Source: Nitrospira sp.
Lineage (GTDB): Bacteria; Nitrospirota; Nitrospiria; Nitrospirales; Nitrospiraceae
Assembly: GCA_013140455.1 (NCBI GenBank)
Contig: JABFSU010000057.1
Location: forward strand, 1 to 64,000
Direction of reading: 5' to 3'
DNA length: 64,000 nucleotides
The position numbers and the translations under genes are program-made. A model generated the notes under the pieces. That model saw only the letters and a list, made by a program, of their open reading frames with translations, made no database searches and was not told where the DNA came from. This document shows positions 37,948-47,408 of this stretch, in pieces (positions within the stretch are counted from its first letter, which is position 1; each line of letters starts with the position of its first letter).

Positions 37948-38267
37948 TGCTCGTTCCGGATCTCGTCCATCTCGGCTTCGAGTTTCTTCCGGGCGTCTTT
38001 CAACTGCTGAATCTCGCGGACCACACGGCCGATTTCTTCGTCGTATGTCACCCGTTCGGCCGTCTCGCCCCGCTCTTTCATTTCAACGGCCCGTTCACCG
38101 ATGTCTTTATAGAGATCAGACAATTCCTGATCGATTTTCCGGACATCCAGCCGCATCCGGAGTAGTTCCGTCTCTTCCAGCGCGCGGCCGGCGACATGCG
38201 CCGTACCCAACCGCAAGGTTGCAAGGCCTGACCGGAAATCGTCTTTCAACCGCTGCAACAGTCCCAT
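37944..38267 (-). CDS. Small coiled-coil protein between recG and ppx
   Basis: 107-aa, highly charged helical protein (LLRMRLDVRKIDQELSDLYKDIG, EIQQLKDARKKLEAEMDEIRNEQ) with no signal peptide. The heptad pattern suggests a coiled coil. It starts at ATG 38267, nine nt after the recG stop, and overlaps ppx by 4 nt, so recG, this gene and ppx form one operon. Family not recognised. Confidence 0.78.
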   Translation of the reverse strand: MGLLQRLKDDFRSGLATLRLGTAHVAGRALEETELLRMRLDVRKIDQELSDLYKDIGERAVEMKERGETAERVTYDEEIGRVVREIQQLKDARKKLEAEMDEIRNEQ

Positions 38268-38275
38268 GCGTCTCC

Positions 38276-40807
38276 TTAACTGATCGACCCTAGCTCCAAC
38301 TTCTGCTCCCACTTCCTCAACATCGCTTCTTTCAATCCCTGATGCCCCGGCGCGCTCAACTGCGGATCCTGCTTGAGCAGCGAGAATGCTTCCAGCCTGG
38401 CCTGTTGTAACAAATCACCGTCACGCACGATGTTGGCCACGCGAAACTCCGGCATGCCCCACTGGCGAAACCCGAAAAATTCTCCCGGCCCCCTGATGCG
38501 CAAATCTTCTTCCGCGATTACAAAGCCATCGTTCGATTGCACCAGGGCATCCAGCCGTTCTCGCGCGTTGGATACCGGCTCCTCTCCGCCGAGCGGATGC
38601 CGCCCCAGCGTCGGACGATTTCGCCCCAACCCGGCCGCCATCAACAGGCAATAGGACTGTTCCGCGCCCCGCCCCACCCGGCCTCGCAGTTGATGCAGTT
38701 GCGCCAGGCCGAACCTCTCGGCATGCTCGATCATCATAATCGTCGCATTCGGCACATCGACACCGACTTCAATCACCGTGGTGGCGACGAGCAGATGGAT
38801 CTTCCCGGCCTTGAAGTCGGCCATCACCGCTTCCTTCTCCGCAGATTTCATTCGCCCGTGCAACAACCCGACTTTGAACTCGGCGAACTCGCCGTTCTGC
38901 AGCAGCTCGGCCCCTTGAATCGCCGCCTGCAAATCCGTCTTCTCTGATTCCTCGACTAACGGATAGACGACATAGGCCTGCCTTTTGTTCCGCAATTCAT
39001 CTTTGAGAATTTGATAGGCCCGGCGTCGTTGGGCATCGCCGAAGAGGAAGGTCCGAACCGGCCGGCGTCCGGGCGGCAACATGTTGATGACAGAGACATC
39101 CAGATCACCATAGACCGTCATGGCCAGCGTGCGCGGGATCGGCGTCGCCGTGAGCACCAGCACATCCGGCTTGTAGCCTTTATCGATCAGATTCTTCCGC
39201 TGCATTACGCCGAACTTGTGCTGTTCATCGACCACGGCGAGTCCGAGGTTCTTGAAGGCCACGCCCTTCTGGATCAAGGCGTGAGTCCCGATCGCTACCT
39301 GCACCTCTCCCGAAGCGAGCTGCGCCGCCTGCGTTTTTTTGACTGCCGCCTTATCACTCCCGCGCAGCAACGCCACACTCAACCCCAGCGCCTCCAATGT
39401 GCCTTTGAGATTGCGATAGTGCTGCTCAGCCAGAATTTCCGTCGGCGCCATGAGCGCGGCCTGGTAACCGGAGCCGCAGGCCATGACGATGGCATGTAAC
39501 CCCACCACCGTCTTCCCCGAACCGACATCGCCCTGCACCAGCCGGTTCATCGGTTTGGACGAGATCATATCCCGATATATCTCGCGAATGACTTGATCCT
39601 GCGCTGCCGTCAAGCGGAACGGGAGCAAGCGGCTCAACTTATCGACGATCGGCGCCCGCGGATTGAACTTGAGGCCCTTCGGCTGCTCCTGCACTGACCG
39701 TTGCCTGGTGGCCAAGGCCATCTGCAGCAGAAATAATTCTTCGAACGCGAGACGGCGATGTGCCGGAGTCTTGCCTTGCTCCAACAGTCGGGCATCTGCC
39801 TCCGCTTTGGGGAAGTGCACATCTTGAATGGCTTCTTGAATCGGAATCAGCCGTTGGCGGGCTCGCAGGGGCACCGGAAGATGATCGCGCAATTCCCGGG
39901 CATACTCATCCAGCAATCCCTTCACCAGCACGCGCGACTGCCGGGAAGTCCAGCCCTTCGTCTCATGGTAGATCGGCACAATGCGGCCCACATGCAGCGC
40001 CGACTCCGCCGCCTCGCCCACCACTTCATACTGCGCCACGTCCATGCGCGGGACCATCCACCCCTGCTTTCCGGCGATGACGCGGCCGCTCATCATGACG
40101 ACTTTCCCGACCGCCAAGACATCTTCAAGATAGGCCTGATTGAAGAACACCACCTGCATTTTCCCGGTCTCATCCTCGACGCCGACCTCCAGTACGGACA
40201 AGCGGCGATTCCTCGTGCGCTTCGCGTCGCATTTCGCGATCGTGCCGCAAATCGACGTGACCATGCCCGGCACCAGATTACCGATAGGCGTCATCACGGA
40301 TCGGTCTTCGTAGCGCCAGGGAATCGTCCACAAGGCATCCTCGACTGTCGCCACTCCGAGCCGTTGCAACAGGGCCATCCGTTTCGGCCCGACGCCTTTC
40401 ACAAACTGGACGGGAAGATTCCAGACATCCCCCCGCGCCGATCCCGCGGTTGAGGCCGCGTCATCGCTCTGCTCAGCACGGGTAGACACGATCTCAGGCG
40501 CCGCCTCACGCAGCCGGCCGAGAATCGCGCAGGCCGCTTGCAGCCGCCGCTGCTGTTCGTCGATCGGGAGAGCCTGCTGGAAATCGATGAAGAGTTCGCG
40601 GAGCGAACGCAGGCGGGACTCAATAGCCGGGGGAATCCATTCCTGAGCGAGGGCGGATTGGACCTGACTCGACACAAAGCTGCTGAGATTCTTTACGGCC
40701 CCGGCGTGGGCGCAATCGTCCTTCGTCGCAAACTCAATCGGCCGCGCAAGGCGATCGAGCCACTCATGAAACGTCGCAGGCAAGCTGGACTCGGCGGGAG
40801 GCTCCAT
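38276..40807 (-). CDS. recG: ATP-dependent DNA helicase RecG
   Basis: 843-aa RecG, a fork-reversal and Holliday-junction helicase. A long N-terminal extension (~145 aa) precedes the wedge/OB domain. Helicase motifs: Walker A GDVGSGKTVVGL, DEQH box, TATPIPRTLAMTVYGD, and C-terminal QLRGRVGRGAEQSYC. It is longer than E. coli RecG (693 aa) because of the N-terminal part, as in Aquifex and Thermotoga homologues. ATG 40807 is used rather than an upstream in-frame codon. Confidence 0.96.
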   Translation of the reverse strand: MEPPAESSLPATFHEWLDRLARPIEFATKDDCAHAGAVKNLSSFVSSQVQSALAQEWIPPAIESRLRSLRELFIDFQQALPIDEQQRRLQAACAILGRLREAAPEIVSTRAEQSDDAASTAGSARGDVWNLPVQFVKGVGPKRMALLQRLGVATVEDALWTIPWRYEDRSVMTPIGNLVPGMVTSICGTIAKCDAKRTRNRRLSVLEVGVEDETGKMQVVFFNQAYLEDVLAVGKVVMMSGRVIAGKQGWMVPRMDVAQYEVVGEAAESALHVGRIVPIYHETKGWTSRQSRVLVKGLLDEYARELRDHLPVPLRARQRLIPIQEAIQDVHFPKAEADARLLEQGKTPAHRRLAFEELFLLQMALATRQRSVQEQPKGLKFNPRAPIVDKLSRLLPFRLTAAQDQVIREIYRDMISSKPMNRLVQGDVGSGKTVVGLHAIVMACGSGYQAALMAPTEILAEQHYRNLKGTLEALGLSVALLRGSDKAAVKKTQAAQLASGEVQVAIGTHALIQKGVAFKNLGLAVVDEQHKFGVMQRKNLIDKGYKPDVLVLTATPIPRTLAMTVYGDLDVSVINMLPPGRRPVRTFLFGDAQRRRAYQILKDELRNKRQAYVVYPLVEESEKTDLQAAIQGAELLQNGEFAEFKVGLLHGRMKSAEKEAVMADFKAGKIHLLVATTVIEVGVDVPNATIMMIEHAERFGLAQLHQLRGRVGRGAEQSYCLLMAAGLGRNRPTLGRHPLGGEEPVSNARERLDALVQSNDGFVIAEEDLRIRGPGEFFGFRQWGMPEFRVANIVRDGDLLQQARLEAFSLLKQDPQLSAPGHQGLKEAMLRKWEQKLELGSIS

Positions 40808-40962
40808 AACTGGGCGGGATCGTAGCATACCGCCGCAAGTCACTCAATGAAGTCCTCCGGCTCTCACGGATCGCTCGTTGGCCTCACTCTGACCGGTCGT
40901 CGCATTGCGGTGATTCCTTGGCCCCTTCTCTCTCAGGTGTTACACTGAGTTACTTTATCGCT

Positions 40963-42393
40963 ATGTATCGCCGCAACATCCAACACGTCCTTATTCCCCT
41001 GGCCGTAGGCTTGGTCCTCTTCCTGGCCTATCAGCTCTATTTCAAAGCCCTGTGGGTCACGGTACCGGTTGCGCAAACACCCGCCCAGACAACCGACGAG
41101 CCAACAGAGCCTCGCACGGCTGGATTGCAGACTGAGCCGCCTCCGACCGACGAAGAGATCAAACAAATTCGCGGGATTGATCCCACCATCATTCCAGAAA
41201 CCGACTCCAGTCAACTGTTGGAAACCATTCGCGACGAGATTGAAAAGAAGCAGCTCCCTGTCGCCGAACGACAACTGATGAATCTGGCTCCGTCAGTCCT
41301 CGCCGATGCCAAGGCGACGCCCTATGTCGCGATTCTCTGGAACAATCTTGGGTTGGAACAGGAACGGATCGACGGAACAAAGGTGTCCGTCAAAGCCTTC
41401 AAGAAAGCCGCCGCACTCGACCACACCAATCCGATCATCCAATTGAATCTCGCCCACGCCTACTGGGAACTGCGCGATCCGGCTCTTAATCAGGACTTCC
41501 TGACCGGTTTGATGACGCTCGCTCCCAACGAGCCATTTCCGCATCTCGCCATGGCCGATCTGCTCTATGAACAAGACCGGCTGAGTGAGGCCACTCAGCA
41601 CCTGACGCAGGCGACGGAACGGGCCGGAAAAGATCCGCGTGTGCAGTCTTACCTCGCGACCGTCACGAATAAAGTGCGCCACACCGATGCGGTGGAATCC
41701 CGCATGAACGCCAGAAGCAGCAGCCACTTCCTGGTGAAATACGACGGGGCAGAAGATCAACACACCTGGACGATCGTGCTGGAAATTTTAGAGGAAGCCT
41801 ATCGCGAAATCGGTCAACGATTCGGCCATTTCCCCGCCAAGCCGATCGTGGTAGTCCTCCACACCAAAGACACCTTTCAGACGGCCACCGGCAGCCCGGC
41901 CTGGGCCGACGGCCTCTATGATCCGACGCTCGGCCGTATCAAAATTCCGGCACAAGGCGCCACGACCGATACGAAATGGCTCACCCATGTCCTGCGCCAT
42001 GAGTATGTTCACGCCTTGTTGCACGATCGGTTGGAGGGTCAGATCGGCTCGCTGCCGGTGTGGCTCAATGAGGGTCTGGCGATGCAACTGGCCGGCGATC
42101 CCTGGCCGGACCTCGACCAGGCCATGCCGAACGGCGGCTCAGTCCTGCACTTGCGCTATTTGGAAGGGGGATGGGGCCAGATGCCGAACAACGTAGCGAC
42201 ACTCGCCTACCTCGAGGCCAATTCCGCCACACACTATTTGATCGAACGATTCGGAATGAGCCGCGTGGTCGATCTCCTGGATGCTTTCAAGGCCAAAGCC
42301 ACCGTCGCAACCGCGCTCCAGGATAAAATTTTTCTGTCCTACGATCAGTTTCACCAACAGTGGCTGGATACGTTTCTTCAGAAACGCAACTAG
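40963..42393 (+). CDS. Membrane-anchored TPR protein with gluzincin (peptidase MA-like) domain
   Basis: 476-aa protein. An N-terminal membrane segment (HVLIPLAVGLVLFLAYQLYF) is followed by TPR-like helices (~90-230; KAFKKAAALDHTNPIIQLNLAHAYWELRD) and a C-terminal metallopeptidase domain: HEYVHALLHD (HExxH) with downstream WLNEGLAMQ, whose Glu completes the zinc site. The arrangement matches 'peptidase MA' family proteins. It is likely a periplasmic-facing protease; substrate unknown. Divergent from recG. Confidence 0.88.
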   Translation: MYRRNIQHVLIPLAVGLVLFLAYQLYFKALWVTVPVAQTPAQTTDEPTEPRTAGLQTEPPPTDEEIKQIRGIDPTIIPETDSSQLLETIRDEIEKKQLPVAERQLMNLAPSVLADAKATPYVAILWNNLGLEQERIDGTKVSVKAFKKAAALDHTNPIIQLNLAHAYWELRDPALNQDFLTGLMTLAPNEPFPHLAMADLLYEQDRLSEATQHLTQATERAGKDPRVQSYLATVTNKVRHTDAVESRMNARSSSHFLVKYDGAEDQHTWTIVLEILEEAYREIGQRFGHFPAKPIVVVLHTKDTFQTATGSPAWADGLYDPTLGRIKIPAQGATTDTKWLTHVLRHEYVHALLHDRLEGQIGSLPVWLNEGLAMQLAGDPWPDLDQAMPNGGSVLHLRYLEGGWGQMPNNVATLAYLEANSATHYLIERFGMSRVVDLLDAFKAKATVATALQDKIFLSYDQFHQQWLDTFLQKRN

Positions 42394-42406
42394 CTTACAA
42401 CACCCA

Positions 42407-43294
42407 CTAGATCAATTCTTCTTGGACCTGTCGTCCTGCCTGCCCGGACCAGGTCGGCAACTGCAGCGCTTTCTCTTCCACCGCTTCCGATTCAACGACC
42501 TCCTCGGCTTCAGTCTGAGCAAACTGATCCTCCCAGAGGATGTGACGACCCTCGTCCTCAGACATCCGAATTCTAAAGTCAAAGGAGCGGCTGAGTTCCG
42601 GCTGATCACGATCCTCGCTTACACGCCGATTAGCGATACGCTCCATCCTGGCGCGGTTGTTTCCATCCGTCGAAAACTCATCTTGCCACACCAGTCCGCC
42701 GGTTTCAGGATCAAGCGCGCGGAGCAAGAAAGACGGTTGGGGAGACGTGGGCGACGTCTCCCGGACCTTGGTCACCGTCGCACGCCTCGGCACTATGGTC
42801 GAGACCAACTGTCCCGCACTCTCTGCATCACGAGGCGTCAGATTCAGGTTCCCTTCCCATTGAAACTTTCCGGTCGTCGCATCATAGACGCGCAACACGA
42901 AATTGGAGAGGTCCGTCGCGCCCGGGCCGACCCCGCCGGCAAAAATCCGAGCTTGCGGCTGCGGTCCTTTCGCCGCGCTCTCTTCCTTCACATTCAACTC
43001 ATAGGTGTCATCCGAAAGCACCTCGCCGCTCTGCGGATCGTAGATCTTCACGGTGATCGTCGAGACGTCCCCGACCTGATAGCCGAACCCGGCTGCAACA
43101 ATCCCCGCTTTGACCGGAGCAACCTCGGCCCAGGCCAGCGACGGACCGAGCATGATGCCCACAAGACCCCAGGCCAGACTTTTTATGGAATGCCGCAGAC
43201 GGCGGGACGAGTGGAGCTTCTTCACTTGAATTTTGGGAGACATGGCACCGGTCACTGACTGCAGAAGACGGCTGATCCAAGAAATGATTGGCAT
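42407..43294 (-). CDS. Exported hypothetical protein
   Basis: 295-aa protein with a long basic N-region and an export signal (SLAWGLVGIMLGPSLAWAEV). The body is beta-rich with two similar segments: STITVKIYDPQSGEVLSDDTYEL and FVLRVYDATTGKFQWEGNLNL, plus a third (FLLRALDPETGGLVWQDEF), so it may be built of three repeats of a small beta domain. No family recognised. It is convergent with the TPR/gluzincin gene. Confidence 0.75.
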   Translation of the reverse strand: MPIISWISRLLQSVTGAMSPKIQVKKLHSSRRLRHSIKSLAWGLVGIMLGPSLAWAEVAPVKAGIVAAGFGYQVGDVSTITVKIYDPQSGEVLSDDTYELNVKEESAAKGPQPQARIFAGGVGPGATDLSNFVLRVYDATTGKFQWEGNLNLTPRDAESAGQLVSTIVPRRATVTKVRETSPTSPQPSFLLRALDPETGGLVWQDEFSTDGNNRARMERIANRRVSEDRDQPELSRSFDFRIRMSEDEGRHILWEDQFAQTEAEEVVESEAVEEKALQLPTWSGQAGRQVQEELI

Positions 43295-43420
43295 GGCCCC
43301 TCCGTGATGTTGGGGTCATTCTGCCTGTGTCGAACCCGCCGCGTATATTCCCCACTGTGGGAGGATTCCCCTCGAAAGAGGGGGTGAGGATGGAACAATG
43401 AGGCTGAGAACAGGCAGTCC

Positions 43421-43831
43421 TCAAGCGTGCGGAGTGACTGTGCCGAACAGCCGATAACGATGTCTGGCGATCCAACGATAGGCGCGTTCAGCCACTCTTC
43501 GTGTGATGGACCATTGCAACATCCACCGGACGAACTTCCCTGCGGGGAGGCCTTGAATCAATGGGAGAAACGCATCAATTCCTTGCGACACCCCGCCTGC
43601 CGGATTGATGAGATAGGCCATCGATGGAGGACCTGGCCGATACTGCTCCCCCAGTGCGCTAGCCGCTTCCTGACTCTCGTAGGGAATCATCCGAACTCCG
43701 GATCCTGGCAAGCCTACTCCGGACCGGCCGAGGCGTTCTTTAGTTGCGACACAGAGCCGGCAATTCGCATCATAAATAAGCAGGCAGGGCTGCTGAGGAT
43801 CGAACTGACTGACTAGCAACGGCTCTTCCAT
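43421..43831 (-). CDS. DCC family (DUF393) thiol-disulfide oxidoreductase-like protein
   Basis: 136-aa member of the DUF393/DCC family. The family motif D-x-x-C-x-x-C appears as YDANCRLCVATKERL, followed by a thioredoxin-like beta-alpha pattern and a helical end (VAERAYRWIARHRYRLFG). No signal peptide. DCC proteins are presumed redox proteins; the partner is not known. Confidence 0.85.
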   Translation of the reverse strand: MEEPLLVSQFDPQQPCLLIYDANCRLCVATKERLGRSGVGLPGSGVRMIPYESQEAASALGEQYRPGPPSMAYLINPAGGVSQGIDAFLPLIQGLPAGKFVRWMLQWSITRRVAERAYRWIARHRYRLFGTVTPHA

Positions 43832-43912
43832 GATGCGAGCAGGCTACCACCCGGAAATTTCTCTCATCAAGGCGCCGTTGTTGCCGCCGACTGAACCGGC
43901 TATAGTGCAGAA

Positions 43913-44266
43913 ATGACGAAACCATGGGGATTGATGATCAGTTTGATCGGCCTGACCGCCGTGGGCATGGCAACCCTGTTTCTCGTGGGACAGCCGGACC
44001 AGGCAGAGCCCAGCCGCTTTCTCGTCGGCTTTCTCATCGGCCTGCCGGTGTTCCTGCTGGTTGCGGTGCGACTGGGGTATCGATGGGCAATGATGGCCAG
44101 TGTGATCTACGGAACCGTGGGATTGGCACTGGATTTATCGACGATGGTCCAGCTGATTACGAAAGACCAGCCGACCGTGGCCATGCTGACGGCCAATGGC
44201 TTCAGCGGGCTTTTGAACTTTCTCGTGATTGCGTTCGGCGGGCGCGCGTTCCTGACAAGAGACTGA
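43913..44266 (+). CDS. Small four-helix membrane protein
   Basis: 117-aa integral membrane protein with four predicted transmembrane helices (MISLIGLTAVGMATLFLVG, FLVGFLIGLPVFLLVAVRL, MMASVIYGTVGLALDLSTM, GFSGLLNFLVIAFGG). Family not recognised. Its stop codon lies inside the left terminal inverted repeat of a family B element, so the extreme C-terminus may have been altered by that insertion. Confidence 0.72.
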   Translation: MTKPWGLMISLIGLTAVGMATLFLVGQPDQAEPSRFLVGFLIGLPVFLLVAVRLGYRWAMMASVIYGTVGLALDLSTMVQLITKDQPTVAMLTANGFSGLLNFLVIAFGGRAFLTRD

Positions 44267-44481
44267 AAAAACCCGTGCTTCGGCGTTCCCTGCCTCCGCC
44301 GAAGCGCTTCGCGCAGGCAGGTCGCTGCGATCAAAGGCTCGACGTATGCAAGAGTCGACTTGAGGCAAAGGGCCTATCCGCTCGCATGTGATCGAAGCGA
44401 GCGGGTCAAGCGAAGCTTGGTATGTACCTCCTCGCTTCTTCACTTGCTGCGGCCTTGCTGAACGGGCTTTTTGAGTCTCTT
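44258..44481 (-). repeat. MITE-like element with terminal inverted repeats, family B copy 2
   Basis: 224-bp element, inverted relative to the copy at 10646. The left end reads aagagactgaaaaaacccgt and the right end, on the other strand, aagagactcaaaaagcccgt. The interior is close to identical with copy 1 (for example gaggaggtacataccaagct on the minus strand). It contains the stop codons of both flanking convergent genes, which therefore end inside repeat sequence. Confidence 0.87.
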
Positions 44482-45528
44482 GCGAGACAACCCCGCAGGC
44501 GCCACCGCCTCCAGAATCCCGTCCTCCCAATCCTCCGTTCCCGGCTCCACCCGCAACACCTTAGTCGTCGCGAACCCGGCCTCCTTCAGCCAGACGCGTG
44601 TCTCCTTCGCCGAATAGGTATTGCCCTCTTCCGTGAAGAGCAGCATCGAGACGGCAAAGAGACTCGCTTCGGCGGGATGGAGACCTTCACGATCGTGCAG
44701 AAACGCATCTTGAATCAGCAGACGCCCGCCCGGATTCAAGGCTGCAAGCGCGCGCCGAAAGATGGCGCGATTCGTCGCCGGTGAATAGATGTGCAGCACA
44801 TTGGAATACCAGATGACATCGTAGGTGCCGGGAATCGCTTCCTTCGTGAAGTCGACCGGCACATAGCTGAGCCGGGATCCCGCTTTATGCGTCGCGGCAA
44901 TTTCCCTGGCCACTTCTAAGGCTTCAGGACGGTCGCCGACAGCGGCACGCAAACGCGGACGCGTGGACAGGAATGCCATCGCGTAGGTGCCCGGTCCGCC
45001 GCCGAGATCGAGCAACGTCTTGGCTCCATGCAGATTCACCTGCCCGGCAATCTTCGGCGCGGTCTCCAACGTCCGGTAGTGCATGGCCCAGGTGAATCGT
45101 TGACGATAGCCCGGCTCTTCCGGCTCATCCTCATCCAACGGGCGACCTGATTGCACGGATTCGCCCAGACGCGCCCAATCCTGCCAATGACTCGCCATGA
45201 GGTTCAGATAGTCTTTGCGATACGCGGCATGTCGGGCATTCAATGCCGTCGCGGCCAACCGGCTATTGCGATAGACCGTACCCACTTTCGTGAGCAGACC
45301 GGACATAGCCAGATTGCGGCAGAGGATCGAGAGTCCCCGCTCACTCATGGATACGGCCTTCGCTAACTGAGGGATCGTCCAGCGGCGCGTGCCGATCTTC
45401 GTAAAAAGATCCAGCTCCAGCGCCGTGAGAAGAATTCTTGGCAACCGATAGGCCGACACCGCATCACGAAACTCATCGAAGCTGGCGATGCGCGGCTTCA
45501 CGCGGTCCCGCCGATTTGTCGCAGACAC
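44440..45528 (-). CDS. SAM-dependent O-methyltransferase-like protein
   Basis: 362-aa methyltransferase of the plant COMT-like/hydroxyneurosporene type. An N-terminal winged helix (DLFTKIGTRRWTIPQLAKAVSM) is followed by the SAM domain: motif I KTLLDLGGGPGTYAMAFL, DVIWYSNVLHIYS, and LAALNPGGRLLIQDAFL. Substrate unknown. It overlaps the upstream gene by 31 nt. The last ~14 residues (KKPVQQGRSK) are encoded by a repeat element and probably replace the original end. Confidence 0.85.
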   Translation of the reverse strand: MSATNRRDRVKPRIASFDEFRDAVSAYRLPRILLTALELDLFTKIGTRRWTIPQLAKAVSMSERGLSILCRNLAMSGLLTKVGTVYRNSRLAATALNARHAAYRKDYLNLMASHWQDWARLGESVQSGRPLDEDEPEEPGYRQRFTWAMHYRTLETAPKIAGQVNLHGAKTLLDLGGGPGTYAMAFLSTRPRLRAAVGDRPEALEVAREIAATHKAGSRLSYVPVDFTKEAIPGTYDVIWYSNVLHIYSPATNRAIFRRALAALNPGGRLLIQDAFLHDREGLHPAEASLFAVSMLLFTEEGNTYSAKETRVWLKEAGFATTKVLRVEPGTEDWEDGILEAVAPAGLSRKRLKKPVQQGRSK

Positions 45529-45935
45529 CAGCGCATGAGATCCTGGACCTTAGAAGGATTGGTGACATCGACCGGACGTGCAAACGTCGCCGCGACGAAT
45601 TCTTCGTTCATCTCGGTTCCTTCGGTAAATCCCGACTGTAGGAGCAGCGCCCGGTATTTCCCGACCGCCGGCTGAATAAAATACTTCGCCTGCTTCGCCA
45701 CTTCGTCCGTGCCGAGATCTTCCGGCGTTCCGTCCGACATCAACGCCATGACATCGTCCATCGCGATCCCGTACTGACAGAGCACGGTTCCCTCCGGCTT
45801 GACCTCAAGCAGCCAGCCATCGGACCCGAGGTCCATGGCCAGGGCTCCGCCCGGTTCCAATTCATAGAGTTGTGGGAAGGCCCGCATCAGCGCCGCATGG
45901 AGCTGCGGCCAGGCGGACACTGTCGGATCACTCAT
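45498..45935 (-). CDS. Hypothetical protein in the methyltransferase operon
   Basis: 145-aa soluble protein (ALAMDLGSDGWLLEVKPEGTVL, KQAKYFIQPAVGKYRALLLQ). No family recognised and no signal peptide. Its ends overlap both neighbours (4 nt with the TPR gene, 31 nt with the methyltransferase gene), so it is translated in the same operon. Confidence 0.75.
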   Translation of the reverse strand: MSDPTVSAWPQLHAALMRAFPQLYELEPGGALAMDLGSDGWLLEVKPEGTVLCQYGIAMDDVMALMSDGTPEDLGTDEVAKQAKYFIQPAVGKYRALLLQSGFTEGTEMNEEFVAATFARPVDVTNPSKVQDLMRWCLRQIGGTA

Positions 45936-46756
45936 GCATGCGACTCTCGATAGGGTGGGATAGGATCCGACTCCGCCAGACGAGCCCGGAGCCGCACGAG
46001 ACGGTTGGTATTTTCTTCGAGCTTGGGCAACTGATATTTGCGGTCCATGAGCACGACGAGCTCAAGGAGATCGGCCGCATCCTGTAACCGTCCAAGATCT
46101 TCATAACACTGGGCCAGCACATACCGCGCACCGCCGGTCCGCAGCTCATCGCGCGCCCGCTCCGCGATGGACTGGCTGGTTTGGCAACAGGCAATCGCAT
46201 CGTCGTAGCGCTTCTGAAGCAGGAACGTCCTGCCGATCATCCGCCAGGCATCGGCCACGCCGCCTTGATTGCCCAGCCGCCGCATCAGCACCAGCGAATG
46301 CTCATAGTATTGAATCGCCTGATCGAATTGACCGTTCTCGCGCGCCACCAGCCCGAGATCCGACAGCAGCACCGCCTTGGCCGCTTCGTCATGCGTCTTC
46401 GTCAGGAGATCCAGCGCTTCCAGATAGTAGGCGCGTGCGCGATCCCATTCGCCGGCATCGGCGCGCAGGTTCCCCAGATTCCCGAGCGTCGTCCCGATCC
46501 CCTTCTCGTCGCCGAGAATCTTCTGCAGCTCCAGCACTTCCTGATAGTAGGTCTGCGCCGAGTCCCGCCGGCCGCTGACGGCGCAGATGTTCCCCAGGTT
46601 CCCGAGCGTCGCGGCCATCGCGCGCTGGTCCCCGGTCATCCGGTCGCATTCCAGCGCCTTGGCGTAGCAGGTATAGGCTTCGGTATAGAGGCCGCGCGCG
46701 AAATGCTCGTTCCCCTGGCGATTCAATTCTTCGGACAGCCCGTTTCGTAATGGCAT
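45932..46756 (-). CDS. Tetratricopeptide repeat protein
   Basis: 274-aa cytoplasmic TPR protein of the regular 40-residue 'Rapsyn/NPHP3'-like class: successive units such as LGNLGNICAVSGRRDSAQTYY, LGNLGNLRADAGEWDRARAYY, LSDLGLVARENGQFDQAIQYY and AWRMIGRTFLLQKRYDDAIA. About six repeats are visible. It serves as a protein-interaction scaffold. It heads the three-gene set with the hypothetical and the methyltransferase. Confidence 0.9.
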   Translation of the reverse strand: MPLRNGLSEELNRQGNEHFARGLYTEAYTCYAKALECDRMTGDQRAMAATLGNLGNICAVSGRRDSAQTYYQEVLELQKILGDEKGIGTTLGNLGNLRADAGEWDRARAYYLEALDLLTKTHDEAAKAVLLSDLGLVARENGQFDQAIQYYEHSLVLMRRLGNQGGVADAWRMIGRTFLLQKRYDDAIACCQTSQSIAERARDELRTGGARYVLAQCYEDLGRLQDAADLLELVVLMDRKYQLPKLEENTNRLVRLRARLAESDPIPPYRESHA

Positions 46757-46768
46757 AGGACGATTCCG

Positions 46769-47362
46769 TTACTGCAACGACTGCTCCACAATGGACTTCG
46801 CCCCGGTCAGGATCGAGGCACCGTCACCCACTAACACCGAATCGAACTGGTATTTCAGCAGACGACGCAATCCGTCTTTGGCCTTCTCCCGATCCGCATA
46901 CTTCTCGGCCGGCAGCATGGAGAGTGCCCCGGCCGGCTTCCCGATCAAGGCATCGCCGAGGATCAAGACGCCCTGGCGTTGCTGAATGAAGAGGGCGGAC
47001 TCTCCGGGAGATTTCTGATCTTTGAGTTGAATCGCCCAAATCCCGCCGACCAGCAATTCCCCGTCTTTAAACGTCTTCGTCGGGGTGAGATCCATCTGCG
47101 GGGCATCCACCTCCGGCACGTGCAGCTGACAGCGGAACTCATCCCGATACTTCACTGATTCGCGCACATGATCACGATTCGTGACGATGATGTAATCGAC
47201 AGGACCGTTGCGCAACACCACCGCGCTCGCATCACCGGTCATCGGCGGAGGGTCGACGAGAATCTTATGCTCGCCTACCGTCAGAAAGAGCCCGTTGAAA
47301 TCGATCTGCTTCTCCTCAGAGAACCAGGACCATTGCCAGATACCGGGAAGAATGTTTTTCAT
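46769..47362 (-). CDS. Degenerate metallo-beta-lactamase-fold protein
   Basis: 197-aa protein that reads like a metallo-beta-lactamase fold: NGLFLTVGEHKILVDPP, VDYIIVTNRDHVRES (in place of the HxHxDH zinc motif), SPGESALFIQQRQGVLILGDAL, and DSVLVGDGASIL at the end. Two of the usual histidines are missing, so zinc binding is probably reduced or absent. It lies 12 nt upstream of the TPR gene and may share its operon. Confidence 0.7.
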   Translation of the reverse strand: MKNILPGIWQWSWFSEEKQIDFNGLFLTVGEHKILVDPPPMTGDASAVVLRNGPVDYIIVTNRDHVRESVKYRDEFRCQLHVPEVDAPQMDLTPTKTFKDGELLVGGIWAIQLKDQKSPGESALFIQQRQGVLILGDALIGKPAGALSMLPAEKYADREKAKDGLRRLLKYQFDSVLVGDGASILTGAKSIVEQSLQ

Positions 47363-47408
47363 AGATACGAACCGATGGCGCCTCGCCGATCACAGATGGC
47401 ACGAGGGC

